A DNA stretch of 64,000 nucleotides from Psychrobacter glacincola (GCF_904846075.1 NZ_CAJGZH010000002.1:434001-498000); one strand, 5' to 3'. Shown: positions 26,297 through 35,285, counted from the first letter of the stretch. Numbers and translations: made by a program. Notes: generated from the letters alone by a model not told the origin.

Positions 26297-26497
26297 TCAA
26301 ATCTTTTCAGCTTCTAACTTAGTTACTATACTTTCAAAAACTTCTTCAAAGTGCTGGCTATCAGTACATTTTTTAAATGCGTTCTCATTCCAAAACCCTA
26401 AATGAAATATGATTGTAAGTCGCTTTTTATCCGCAGTTATCTTTTTAATTTCCGATAGGTTAACAATTCCATCGTCTACAACTATAAAGGTTGGCAT
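26297..26497 (-). CDS. Small hypothetical protein
   Basis: The 66-residue frame reads PTFIVVDDGIVNLSEIKKI, then RLTIIFHLGFWNENAF and an acidic helix. The sequence is coherent (strands then helix) and an ATG is present with AAAGAGA upstream. The family is not recognised. It lies just left of the MITE. Confidence 0.4.
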   Translation of the reverse strand: MPTFIVVDDGIVNLSEIKKITADKKRLTIIFHLGFWNENAFKKCTDSQHFEEVFESIVTKLEAEKI

Positions 26498-26523
26498 ATC
26501 AATCTCTTTTTATCATTTTTATT

Positions 26524-26695
26524 AGGGCGTGTCCTCATTTTAAAAATGGTGATAAAAATGAGATAAATTGCAGTTAACCAAGGAAAATAGCGCTGTTAAC
26601 ATCGAGATATTGATAAGCTATTTGACGATGTTTAACAAAATTTAGCCATTTTTAGCCCATTTAGAGAGTAATTGATTGAATTGAGGACACGCCCT
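26524..26695. mobile_element. MITE with 14-bp perfect terminal inverted repeats
   Basis: AGGGCGTGTCCTCA (26,524-26,537) is repeated exactly as its complement at 26,682-26,695. The flanking bases are compatible with a TA target duplication. The 172-bp body has no coding capacity. The ends suggest mobilisation by an IS5-like transposase (inference). A diverged miniature relative lies at 13,467. Confidence 0.8.
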
Positions 26696-26829
26696 AGTAA
26701 TAGGTAGCTATAATACCCTATATTTGTTCAATGAAATGGATGATATATGTCTGAGTGCCTAACTTCTATACCAAGTATTTATAGTTTGCCACACAAGCAC
26801 GTTAGTGCCATAGTTGTTCACTGAACGTT

Positions 26830-26850
26830 CTGTACAGTGCAACTGTACAG
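26830..26850. promoter_or_regulatory. Paired CTGTACAG palindromes upstream of the plasmid HTH gene
   Basis: CTGTACAG occurs at 26,830-26,837 and 26,843-26,850, 13 bases apart, and again at 27,090-27,097 with a variant at 27,100-27,107 inside the gene. These are candidate binding sites for the encoded helix-turn-helix protein. Confidence 0.45.
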
Positions 26851-26883
26851 GTTCTAAAAACGTACTTGAACATTAGGTGAACA

Positions 26884-27380
26884 ATGAACATATCGGTGAC
26901 GAAAGCCGCAAAAGAATGGGGTGTTTCAAGAACGACGATCTATCAAAAAGTCAATGATGGAGAGCTCTCTAGAGCAGCAGACAAAAAAATTGACACTGCA
27001 GAGATGCTTCGGGTATTTGGAGAGCCTTTGTCAAAAAACGTACTGAACAATCACTGAACAGCTCTCATAATACGCACTTGAACAGTCTGACTGTACAGTC
27101 TTGTACAGCGCTTGAACACCAACTAGATCTAGAGAAATTAAAGAACGAACACCTTCGACAGCAAGTCAGCGATCAAAAGCAGTTGATAGAGAATTATCAA
27201 CAACAGATTAGTCAGCTAAACAAGACACTGGACAAAGCTAATGCTAGTATTCACGATTTTTCTCAAGTGAGGCTGCTAGAGTTCAAACAATTTGAGCACA
27301 ATGATGAACCACAGCCAGAACAAAAATCAACAATGACACCGGCAAATGCTCCCAAAAAGAAAAAACGGTGGTTCTTTTGA
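26884..27380 (+). pseudogene. Plasmid replication-associated HTH protein, split by a frame change
   Basis: ATG 26884 (AGGTGA upstream) opens a helix-turn-helix protein, NISVTKAAKEWGVSRTTIYQ, of the kind that accompanies Rep_3 genes on Acinetobacter-type plasmids. The frame ends after 57 codons. A coiled coil (EHLRQQVSDQKQLIENYQQQ) and a basic end (PKKKKRWFF) follow in the -1 frame to 27,380. At the junction the codons are TCA AAA AAC, so A-AAA-AAC at 27,033-27,039 is a canonical -1 slippery heptamer. Either one A was lost or the ~165-residue product is made by frameshifting. Both readings remain open. Confidence 0.7.
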
Positions 27381-27404
27381 CTAGAACGGATGTTAGACAA
27401 AGTA

Positions 27405-28333
27405 TTAGTGTTTAATCTTTGGTAAATAGCTCTCTAAACCCTTATTGGGCTTGTTAAAGCTTTCAGGTTCTCGCTGTATGATATTTATCATTTCGCGCTT
27501 AAATGCGTCAGTCTGCATTTTGCCGTCATAACTTAGGCTTGGATGATTATTATAGTCATTCATAAACTGCAGGTTATCGACTATAGACTGTATGGTAGCT
27601 TTTGACAGAGTGCCATCTTCACTGGTTAGTTTATCCAATGTTTTCCGATGGAATTTGAGCGTTAATCTCTCATAACCTTTGCCTCTACTTTTTTATGATA
27701 CTCAACAGTGACCTTGTAGTTTGTACTCTCATTGACTTCATCTATAGCAGTGTCAATCACACGCTCTCTAAGCTGTCCAAATTGCTTATACTTACCTTTA
27801 ATGCCCATAACGTAGCGAAAATCATCTAAATTCATAGCTTTAGTATATTGATACTGACCTACCCAACAAACAATTAATTCATATAGGCGTATCGAATGAA
27901 TACTTGATAGCTCAGATACCTCCATCAGCCTATATTTTGTGAAGTTAGCTTTCAGCTGTGTCAAATAAGGCAGTACATCCTCTGCAAATGTTATTGTTAT
28001 CTGCTCTCCGTTGGGATCATAAAGAACGCCGCTAACAAAGCGGGTACGAAGCGTTTTATTATCCTCCAGTGCTATCAGAACTTCTCTATCAAAAAGCCGA
28101 TTGCTAGCTTGCTCTAAATCTCTAAAAGCATTCTTCTTAGTACTATCGTTATAGAATATCTTTGCTACTTCCTCGACTGTCACTGTGAACTTGGTTTGCT
28201 TAGTAATGTTTGGCGCATCGGGTCTACTATCAATACGACTAATACAAGTTAGTAAAAGCTGTTTCTCTTTAGTGGTCATGGTATAAGCTGCTAGGACAAG
28301 CTCATTGGATTGTACAACTAGATTGTTTTCCAT
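27405..28333 (-). pseudogene. Rep_3-family plasmid replication initiator, frameshifted near the C-terminus
   Basis: From ATG 28333 the protein reads NNLVVQSNELVLAAYTMTTK, EKQLLLTCISRID and so on, with the two winged-helix domains of RepB/Rep_3 initiators (FTVTVEEVAKIF; LSSIHSIRLYELIVCW). After 223 residues, AGAGA at 27,666-27,671 (minus strand) contains two surplus bases; without them the frame continues RLTLKFHRKTLDKL to 27,405, giving about 308 residues, the family's normal size. The iterons lie directly upstream. Loss of the C-terminal part of the second domain probably disables initiation, which would favour stable integration. Confidence 0.85.
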
Positions 28334-28430
28334 ATTTTTTTCGAATCCCTGCTTAATATACTGTTATTTCCAATAATAACTAAGCTTTACTTTAACATAT
28401 AAAACTATAAATAATATCATAAATTTTTAT

Positions 28431-28521
28431 TTGTGTTTATTCTACTCATTTTGTGTTTATTCTACTCATTTTGTGTTTATTCTACTCATTTTGTGTTTAT
28501 TCTACTCATTTTGTGTTTTTT
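28431..28521. repeat. Four tandem 20-bp iterons plus a partial fifth (plasmid origin)
   Basis: The unit TTGTGTTTATTCTACTCATT occurs at 28,431, 28,451, 28,471 and 28,491 without a mismatch, and the first ten bases begin again at 28,511 with a change. They lie about 100 bases upstream of rep, the binding-site layout of Rep_3 origins. Confidence 0.92.
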
Positions 28522-28562
28522 CCATCCGTAACATATTGATTTTAAAGGGTAAAAAAGCCTCT

Positions 28563-28640
28563 TAAACAGGAGTAAACAGGAGTAAACAGGAATAAATAAA
28601 AACCCTTAAAGAAACGGGTGAATAAAAAAGTTGTGGATAA
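28563..28640. promoter_or_regulatory. Plasmid origin: 10-bp repeats and DnaA box
   Basis: TAAACAGGAG occurs three times in tandem (28,563-28,592, the last with one change). TGTGGATAA at 28,632-28,640 is an exact DnaA box (TTATCCACA on the minus strand). Together with the iterons and the AT-rich flank this is a complete-looking theta origin. Confidence 0.8.
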
Positions 28641-28642
28641 GA

Positions 28643-29224
28643 TTAAAAAGGAGAAGGAGAGGGTCGATTGATAGGTCTAGCAATCTCTAATTTCTGACTA
28701 AGGACTCTCAATCCGTTATTAATGCTCTTGATATCGCTTTCAGTCAATTTATCAGCATATTTGGTATTAAACCCACTTAAACTAGATTCAAGCGCTCTAG
28801 CATGCTTCTGGACGATCTCGTTACTATCTAATGTTCTTAATCCTTGATAGGTAAGTTCATACTGCTTGGAAGTTCTTCTTAGAATCTCGCTGATATGCTC
28901 CTGAGCTAATACTTTGCATTCGTTAGCGGTGGTTTCTTTGTTTATGTACTGCTCAATGTTATCTAAATAACTGACCGCTGTTAGCGTTTCTGCCGTCATT
29001 CGGCTAATGTCACTACGACCCAACGAGCCTTGCAATTCATTGTTTTTGGCTGTTCTGCTAGCATCTAATCGAGTAATGAATACCTCAAAATCGGCTGTGA
29101 CCTCGTGATAGTTTTTACGTTCTTTTTGTCTGTTAATTAATATATCCATTGCATTGAGGTTGTCTTGCATCACGTCAAACGTAAACAAGTCCAATGCGCC
29201 GCTGTTCCTCTCTGAAATCATCAA
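28643..29224 (-). CDS. Hypothetical mobilization-region protein
   Basis: The 193-residue helical protein contains segments such as DLFTFDVMQDNLNAMDILI, YLDNIEQYINKETT and KHARALESSLSGFNTKY, and no recognised domain. Its ATG at 29,224 lies 50 bases inside the end of mobA in another frame, so it is expected to be translationally coupled to it. The true start may instead be a fusion with the mobA C-terminus through one more indel. Its last codons lie just before the DnaA box. Confidence 0.55.
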   Translation of the reverse strand: MMISERNSGALDLFTFDVMQDNLNAMDILINRQKERKNYHEVTADFEVFITRLDASRTAKNNELQGSLGRSDISRMTAETLTAVSYLDNIEQYINKETTANECKVLAQEHISEILRRTSKQYELTYQGLRTLDSNEIVQKHARALESSLSGFNTKYADKLTESDIKSINNGLRVLSQKLEIARPINRPSPSPF

Positions 29225-30718
29225 AATCGTTGGTTAAGCGCAATTCGTTAGCGAAGCGATCAAGGACTTTGACTTGTCGATAGTCAAATTTTTCAGGGTA
29301 ATAAGCAGGATTATCGCGAAAGCCTGGGCGCAAGCTGAACTTTTCATGGTGTCGAGTCATTAAACGATGAGCAAAAGCGCCTAACGTCGCTCTAAGATCA
29401 TTATTGTCTTTCTCATCTGCGTAACTTTCTCTGTGAGCTTGTTTATCCTGCTCTCTAAGCTCTCGATCAATTCGTCTTTTTCGCTCATGAAAGGCTCGTC
29501 TGTAGTTGTCATCAAAGGGGCTTGGAGCTGGTCTTGCGCTTTGCTCAACTGCTCTGTTAATTGCAATATCTGACTTTCCGATAGCTTCAGTGACGCTGTT
29601 AATTGACTGTTTTGTGTTGTTAATTCTTTGTATGAGCTTGTCATTTGCTTGTGCTGTGTCAGAATATCTTTTGTGTTGCTCTCAACTGCTTTGTGGTTTC
29701 CATCAATCCAACTTGGTAGGTTTTTGCATCGCTTACTTGACCACTCAATGTCTTGTTCTGTTCGCTCAATTTGTCGTTTTGTGTTTCTAATGCTTTGATT
29801 CGCTCGATCAATATATCGTTCTGCTCTTTCAAGTCGTTCATCATAATCTCGCTGCTCAAAAATAATTCTATTGGACGCTTCTAGCACTAAACTATTACGC
29901 TCCGCGATCATGGCGTTGATTTCACCTCTAATCGTCACTGGCGCAATGCCGTTAAATACCTCGCCTTTTTCCATTGCTACCGATTTAGCTTTCTCATATG
30001 CGTCACGCTCCAGCTTGGTTGCAACGCTACCCATCTTAAGTTGTGGCTCAATATCTTTGACTTGATCTGCATAGCTACGGCAATCTATCAAATCGTGCTT
30101 ATGCTCAGCTATTTTTCATTAGCAAGCTGCTCCCATAGTTGGCGAACCTCTTTAATCTCAACACTGACTCGTTCCATGCCAAGCTTATGACGCTTCGTAT
30201 CGGACAACTCAATATCAGCTTTGTCAGTCAATAGGATTTCATTATTATTGCCAATTGCCGCCGTACGAGTAGTAAACATAATATGAGCATGGAAGTTGCG
30301 AGGATCTGCCCCTCGATCAATCTCTTTTTGTGTGGGTTTGTGAATAGCACAATCGGCAATCGTGCCGTAACGATCCGCTAGGGTTTGGGCGAACTTGTGT
30401 GCCAGTGTCTTACGATCTTGCTCACTTAACTCATGCGGTAGATTAACCAGCCATTCACGAGCCACCCTCGCATCTTTGCGTTTCTCGGCACTCTCTGCTT
30501 TGTTCCATAAATTACTACGATCAATAGTAGCCGGCAGCAGCTAATGCTGACGGCAAAATAATATCCGTGCTCATGACACCTGAACGTTTGGAGTAATCAT
30601 GGGTTTTACCGTATCGTTTATCCTCAAGCTCAACACCTGCACGATAGCTCGCACTGGCAACAGCACTTTGTCCGCTACCTCGTGATATGGATTTGGTCGA
30701 TGCGAGAAAAATAGCCAT
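29175..30718 (-). pseudogene. mobA: MobA/MobL-family relaxase with three frame breaks
   Basis: The relaxase begins at ATG 30718, AIFLASTKSISRGSGQSAVA, with the family's SYRAG and HDYSKRSGV motifs. The metal-binding motif RNFHAHIMFTTR follows in the second piece. The frame breaks are one surplus base near 30,532 (after SALAAA), one lost base near 30,116 (NEK / AEHKHDLIDC) and one lost base near 29,660 (SNTKDI / DTAQANDKLIQRINN). Corrected, it is about 514 residues and ends at 29,175. A second gene, mobB, overlaps its coiled-coil region in another frame. It would nick oriT for mobilization but cannot be made as read. Confidence 0.85.
29381..29859 (-). pseudogene. MobB-like coiled-coil protein encoded inside mobA, frameshifted
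   Basis: A frame starting at 29,859 (TTG) or 29,844 (ATG) encodes NDLKEQNDILIERIKALETQ, KLSEQNKTLSGQVSDAK and stops at 29,659. The sequence continues in the next frame as LTQHKQMTSSYKELTTQNSQ, LTASLKLSESQILQLTEQL to 29,381. The same single missing base that breaks mobA rejoins these two parts. Overlapping mobB within mobA is known for RSF1010- and ColE1-type systems. The corrected product is a ~155-residue coiled coil. Confidence 0.65.
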
Positions 30719-30747
30719 TTTCAAATGCTCATACTTTTGCTTTTTGG

Positions 30748-30862
30748 CACTACATCTTTTCGTAGTGTTGGGGGTGTGGGGGTCTTACCCCTGCCGATGT
30801 TTTGACTTCATAAATGCATGACCGTAGGGAATAAACATTTGTGAAGTCGAAAACTCGCACTT
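30748..30862. promoter_or_regulatory. Candidate oriT region
   Basis: Between the divergent mobA and mobC genes lie CACTAC/GTAGTG (30,748-30,767), a G-rich/C-rich hairpin near 30,775-30,792, and a 13-bp inverted repeat with one mismatch (30,804-30,816 with 30,836-30,848). Just beyond it the minus strand reads TAAGTGCG, as in the nic core of RSF1010-type origins (TAAGTGCGCCCT). The position fits an oriT; its orientation relative to the repeat differs from RSF1010, so the nic assignment is tentative. Confidence 0.45.
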
Positions 30863-30974
30863 AGTCAGTGGGACTCAACCATCTGTCAAATGACTATATC
30901 ATAAACTGTTGTTAGGTATTGGCGAAGTTGCTATAGTTAAGTACATGAATAATTTGATAATTCAAGGAACGGTT

Positions 30975-31288
30975 ATGAGCTTACTCGGTGGTAGTGATCT
31001 AAAGGAACAGCAGAAGATTAATGAACTTGAGCTTAAGATCAATAGAGAGAAGCAGAAGCTAGATAAGAAACTGACACGGCAAAAAATACTACTGGGCGCT
31101 TTTCTTGTAGATGCTTTAGAGAAGAATTCGTTAGATGGTTTAAGGGAATATACAGCCGATAATCTGTTAGATTTTTTGAGCAGACAAACGGATAATATTT
31201 ATTTAATGCAGACTTAGTGAAAGAACTTAAGGATAGAGCTAGTGTTGAGAATAACAACGAAGCTAAGATAGACTCTAAGCTATTTTGA
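30975..31288 (+). pseudogene. MobC-like mobilization accessory protein, frameshifted
   Basis: ATG 30975 with AAGGA upstream opens a small charged protein: DLKEQQKINELELKINREKQ, then KLTRQKILLGAFLVDALEKN. This resembles MobC proteins of MobQ plasmids (a Lys/Glu coiled coil, then KxRTRRLIxLGA-like). The frame ends at 31,217, but a one-base loss near 31,200 separates it from FNADLVKELKDRASVENNNE, which ends at 31,288. It is divergent from mobA across the candidate oriT, the usual arrangement. Confidence 0.6.
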
Positions 31289-31395
31289 ATAATTTAGTGA
31301 TTTATGCTTATAAAAAATCTCGTATTGATTTACTTAATACTTAATTTTTTTGGTTAAACGGTGCTGTAATAGAGTTATTTTGAGGAAATTAGGAA

Positions 31396-33274
31396 ATGGT
31401 TATTTCAAAGCTATACATAAAAAATTTCAGAGGTTATACAGAACAGACTATAGAAATACACAAAGATTTAAATGTAATTATAGGGAAAAATGACGTGGGG
31501 AAGTCTACTATTTTAGAGGCTTTAGAGATTTTTTTAACAACGATACAGTGAAAATTGATGTTTTAGATTTAAATAAAAAGAGATTGAATGGAGCAGACAG
31601 TGATATTACAATTCAAGTATCTTTTAAGATTGACTCAAAAAAATCTTATACAATTGATACTATTCCAACGCAACTATCACAAGAATACTTATTAGATTCA
31701 GAAGAATATTTAACTATAAGAAAGGTTTGGAGTGCTTCAGGGTCAAATATAACGTCAAAATCATTAAAAACTTATATAGTTGCAGATTATCCTTATGCAA
31801 AATTCAACAACCCATTAATATGTAGAAAAATAACTGACTTAAAAAAGAACTAGCTTTATTCCACAGTAGTCATGATACTACTGTGGTTAATAAAACTATT
31901 TGTAGTGAGATTCGTAAAGCTATTTATGAGTTTTCAAATATCCAAAGTTCAGACTTAACAGAAACTATTATTCCTATTGATGCGGAAGATGGAAAAAAAA
32001 ATTTATGATGCAATTAAAGTAGATCTACCACTTTACTTCCTTTTCAAGGCAGATAGAGAAAATAAGGACTCAGATTCAGAGGTACAAGGTCCTCTAAAAG
32101 TCATTACTAAATCTATTTTAAGTGGAATGCAAGAAGATTTAGATAAGTTAAAAGATAAGATAGTAACAGCAACTGAAGAAGTTGGTTTAAGAACCATAAA
32201 AACTTAGGAAATGAACCCAGAGATTGCTAACGCATTAACACCGACGGTTTCAACAAAAGCATGGGATAGTTTGTTTTCATTTACATTCGAAGATGAAGAT
32301 GGGATACCAATTAACAAGAGGGGAAGCGGTGTAAGAAGATTAATACTTCTAAACTACTTTAGAGCTGAGGCTGAAAGACAAAGAGTATCAGAAAAAACGG
32401 TTATTTATGCTCTGGAAGAACCAGAAACTGCACAGCATCCAGACTGGCAAAAAATGTTATATAGTGCTTTAGTTGACCTTTCTGAACAAGAAAATACCCA
32501 GATATTACTAACGACACATAGCCCTAGCTTAGGTGCATTGGTCCCTACAAATAATATTATTTTTATATACCGAGAACATAATCAAATAGAAATTGAGTCG
32601 AACGATCCATTAGTGCTAGATAAAGTCACTCAATCTTTAGGGGTAATGCCCAATATTACAATTGCAAAAGTCGATTCAAATATAAAGTTGATTATATGTT
32701 TAGAAGGATACACAGATGTTGAGTTTTTAAAAAATATATCGCCTTGTTTTAATTTTGACTTAAAAAATAACTCTAATATTTTAATTATACCTCTAGGAGG
32801 CGGCAACTTAGAACATTGGGAAAACTATAAATATTTAGATAAGTTATCTAGCATTCCACAAATGCATATTTATGATAGAGATGTTAAAAAATATAAAAGA
32901 ATAATAAACAAGATTAACCAAAATGCATTACACAAAGCTTTCCAGACAAAGTTTTATGAGATAGAAAATTACATCCATCCCAGCTTACATAGCCAGTGCT
33001 ATGAATTTTCAGATCCATTCATTGATATGCAGCAGATAGTCGATGGATAGACACTTGGAAAGATATGAACATCCCTAAAAGCTTAAGTGCCCATTTAAAA
33101 GAATGCTACAAAAACGGAGATAGAAACTTAAAGGAATATAATGAAAAAGAAATAAAAAGAAAATTTAATCTAGAGTTGTCTAAAGATTTAAGCGTAGGTC
33201 TACTTCAAGATATGGATGCCTATACTGAAATCAATGAGTGGTTCGAACATATAAGACCGTTACATGTGAAGTAA
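31396..33274 (+). pseudogene. OLD-family ATP-dependent endonuclease (ATPase-TOPRIM), five breaks
   Basis: ATG 31396 starts SKLYIKNFRGYTEQTIEIHK, then the Walker A GKNDVGKST. Later parts contain YALEEPETAQHP (Walker B), TTHSPSLG and the TOPRIM motifs LIICLEGYTDVEFL and YDRDV, ending at 33,274. Breaks: seven T at 31,529-31,535 (eight expected), six A at 31,841 (seven expected), nine A at 31,993 (eight expected), an in-frame TAG at 32,205-32,207 and a lost base near 33,045. Corrected, it is ~626 residues. OLD nucleases often act in phage defence. No gajB-like helicase is adjacent. Very AT-rich. Confidence 0.85.
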
Positions 33275-33357
33275 ATTCATCTTCTTAAGCCCCACCACCT
33301 TCACTTAAGTAGATAGTAAATGGTTGAGAGTAAGGCTTAAACCTTACCCTCAACATA

Positions 33358-34243
33358 TTATATCTTTAAATTACTCCATGGGAGTGATTCAAAATAATCT
33401 TGGACTACGGTATACATATCTGCTGGAGGTACTTCTGTATCGATATCTATTTCAAGAGAAAGGGTATGAAAATCTTCGAGTGAGAGTCTTTTTATCTCTT
33501 CATCTCTCATTCCAAATTGATTTAAGTATTCTTCTATTCCTTTACGCTCAGAGCATTTTATCAGTTTATCTAATACAGTTTTTTTAGTTTCGTTTGAGTA
33601 TAAAAGACTTGCTTCTTGGTTTAAAAGATAGTGAATATCGAAAACATCCTGACGGCGACTACGAGTTCTAACGATCTGTTGTAGTATGCTGCGATACTTC
33701 TCAGCTATAAGCTGTTCAAGTGAGTAACATAAAACATTGAGTCGGTCAGTTAACTTGAAGTTCTCAGTATCACTTACTGACACACTCTCATTGAAGCTAA
33801 TATCAAGCTCAATGATGTGAGGAGATTGCTTGTTATCTAAGCGTTTTATAGCGTTCTTATTTGTTCTATCCGCATACCCAATCCTCGCTTTATAAGCCGG
33901 GAACTTTACTTTACTAGGATCTTTAGGCATGTATTTTATAGAATGAACTAGGAGCTTTAAGTCGTAGTCATTTAAGGCGACAACAGCTGTAATTTGCTTG
34001 CTTAGCTTTAATTCTAGATCTTCTTTGCTTAAAACTTCCATGTTATCTAAAGAAGATAGATCAGATCGGTTGTATAGCGTTCCGAGCCATAAGCTAAAGA
34101 TAATACTATTCCTCCCTTTATGACTAAATTTTGCGATAAGAATTTATCACGAGAGATAGCCAATAAAATTAAGTGAATAGCTTGCCTAAATTTTTTTCAT
34201 CATCATTTTCTGCTCTGTCTATCCATTCTTCAATATTTTTCAT
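33358..34243 (-). pseudogene. AbiEii-type nucleotidyltransferase toxin, two frameshifts
   Basis: ATG 34243 gives KNIEEWIDRAENDDEK. After one lost A in the run near 34,193 it continues FRQAIHLILLAISRDKFL, VIKGGIVLSLAYGSERYTTD, then a lost base near 34,062 and DLSSLDNMEVL onward to 33,358 (ELISF-type strands, YSLEQLIAEKYRSILQ, RQDVFDIHYLL). IKGG-x9-ER(Y)TTD-x-D is the AbiEii/AbiGii metal-binding nucleotidyltransferase motif. Corrected length is about 295 residues. Both breaks hit the catalytic half, so no active toxin is expected. It begins two bases after the intact antitoxin gene. Confidence 0.82.
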
Positions 34244-34245
34244 TT

Positions 34246-35151
34246 TTATTTAAACACACTATGATTAAGGGATAGACACCAGTCCTCACTATATGAGTCT
34301 GAGTAAGGTTCGTTTGATATCATTTTACGACTTCCTCCTCTAGCTGTGGAATAAGTCTTCCATTCAGCGATTATAGGATCCTGAATATCCAAATGAGAGT
34401 TTAGGATGAAACCAATGCGACTTTTATCGATAGCAGTGCCATATAGCTCAACTGAGTCTATGATTTCATTTAAAAGAACCTCTGCCATTTCTTCATAAAC
34501 CTCTAAAACATGTTGAAATCCACCGCATAAATCGGGATTTCTCACCATTTCTAAGAACAAATCTCCTATGCTAATAATTCTAACGCCTTGGCCTTTATTC
34601 ATATGAGGGTAAAGGCATGAGCGAGAGTGAACATTAAGGTATTTGCCCTTAATTTTGATACGTTCAGAAGGGTATGGAGGTATAAAGAAATCATTCTTTT
34701 CTAGGTTTTCACCATTTGGGCTGTTTTCTGAGAGAATTTGTGACTGTGTTTTCTTCCACAATGGTCTGGTAGAGAGCAATATAGTCAATTTTTTTGGGAT
34801 TCTGTTAGTAAGATTGTAGAACCTCATGGCGCTCAAATACGTTATATATCCTATATTATATAGCGAGCAAACTATTTCTAGGTCGCTAGGGTCTTTGTTA
34901 GCGATAACGAAGTAGTTGTCATATGGTTTTTGTACCAAGCCGCTAGATACAAGATAGTCCGTAACTTCAGATAATTTTTTCTTTAAATTACTATCCGTCC
35001 TGAACCCTTTGATATTTTGGTTTTGGAAGGATCTGGTTTCACGTATATAATGCAAAAACTCATACAACTCTGAATCGAAGAAGGCTGCTTTTCTGCCTAA
35101 CCCAATTACCCAAAGGCTTGTAGCCTCTTCTATAGAAATTGTTTTTTGCAT
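34246..35151 (-). CDS. AbiEi-type antitoxin/repressor
   Basis: This protein has 301 residues from ATG 35151. The N-terminal part looks like a winged-helix domain (DSELYEFLHYIRETRSFQNQ, KKLSEVTDYLVSSGLVQKPY). The C-terminal half has the AbiEi pattern: RIISIGDLFLEMVRNPDLCG and GF followed by a helical bundle and RIGFIL. AbiEi proteins are type IV antitoxins and also repress their own promoter by binding inverted repeats; two long palindromes precede this gene. It is intact, while its toxin partner is broken. A GTG at 35,160 is an alternative start inside the palindrome. Confidence 0.8.
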   Translation of the reverse strand: MQKTISIEEATSLWVIGLGRKAAFFDSELYEFLHYIRETRSFQNQNIKGFRTDSNLKKKLSEVTDYLVSSGLVQKPYDNYFVIANKDPSDLEIVCSLYNIGYITYLSAMRFYNLTNRIPKKLTILLSTRPLWKKTQSQILSENSPNGENLEKNDFFIPPYPSERIKIKGKYLNVHSRSCLYPHMNKGQGVRIISIGDLFLEMVRNPDLCGGFQHVLEVYEEMAEVLLNEIIDSVELYGTAIDKSRIGFILNSHLDIQDPIIAEWKTYSTARGGSRKMISNEPYSDSYSEDWCLSLNHSVFK

Positions 35152-35157
35152 ATTGGT

Positions 35158-35200
35158 CACATATTGTTTATAAGTCCTAAGGACTTATAAACAATATGTG
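35158..35200. promoter_or_regulatory. 21-bp perfect palindrome at the abiEi start (candidate AbiEi operator 1)
   Basis: The arms 35,158-35,178 and 35,180-35,200 are exact complements around a single A. The centre is TCCTAAGGA. It ends 7 bases upstream of the abiEi ATG. There is no immediate T-run, so a terminator is unlikely. Confidence 0.75.
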
Positions 35201-35285
35201 ACTAGTTTCAAGCTTTTTTTTTGTAAATGATATAAATTTTACCTGAGCCAGAGCTGATAAGGCTTTCAAGAATTGACATAAGACA

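Noticed and set aside
28431..28521. Tandem 20-bp repeats as a possible CRISPR array
   Set aside because: There are no spacers; the identical units are directly abutting and lie upstream of a Rep_3 gene next to a DnaA box, so they are plasmid iterons.
29506..30065. Plus-strand open frames opposite mobA
   Set aside because: Their composition mirrors the coiled-coil coding of the minus strand; no start site or recognisable domain.
31396..33274. OLD gene as a Gabija system
   Set aside because: No UvrD-like gajB gene follows; the next genes are AbiE.
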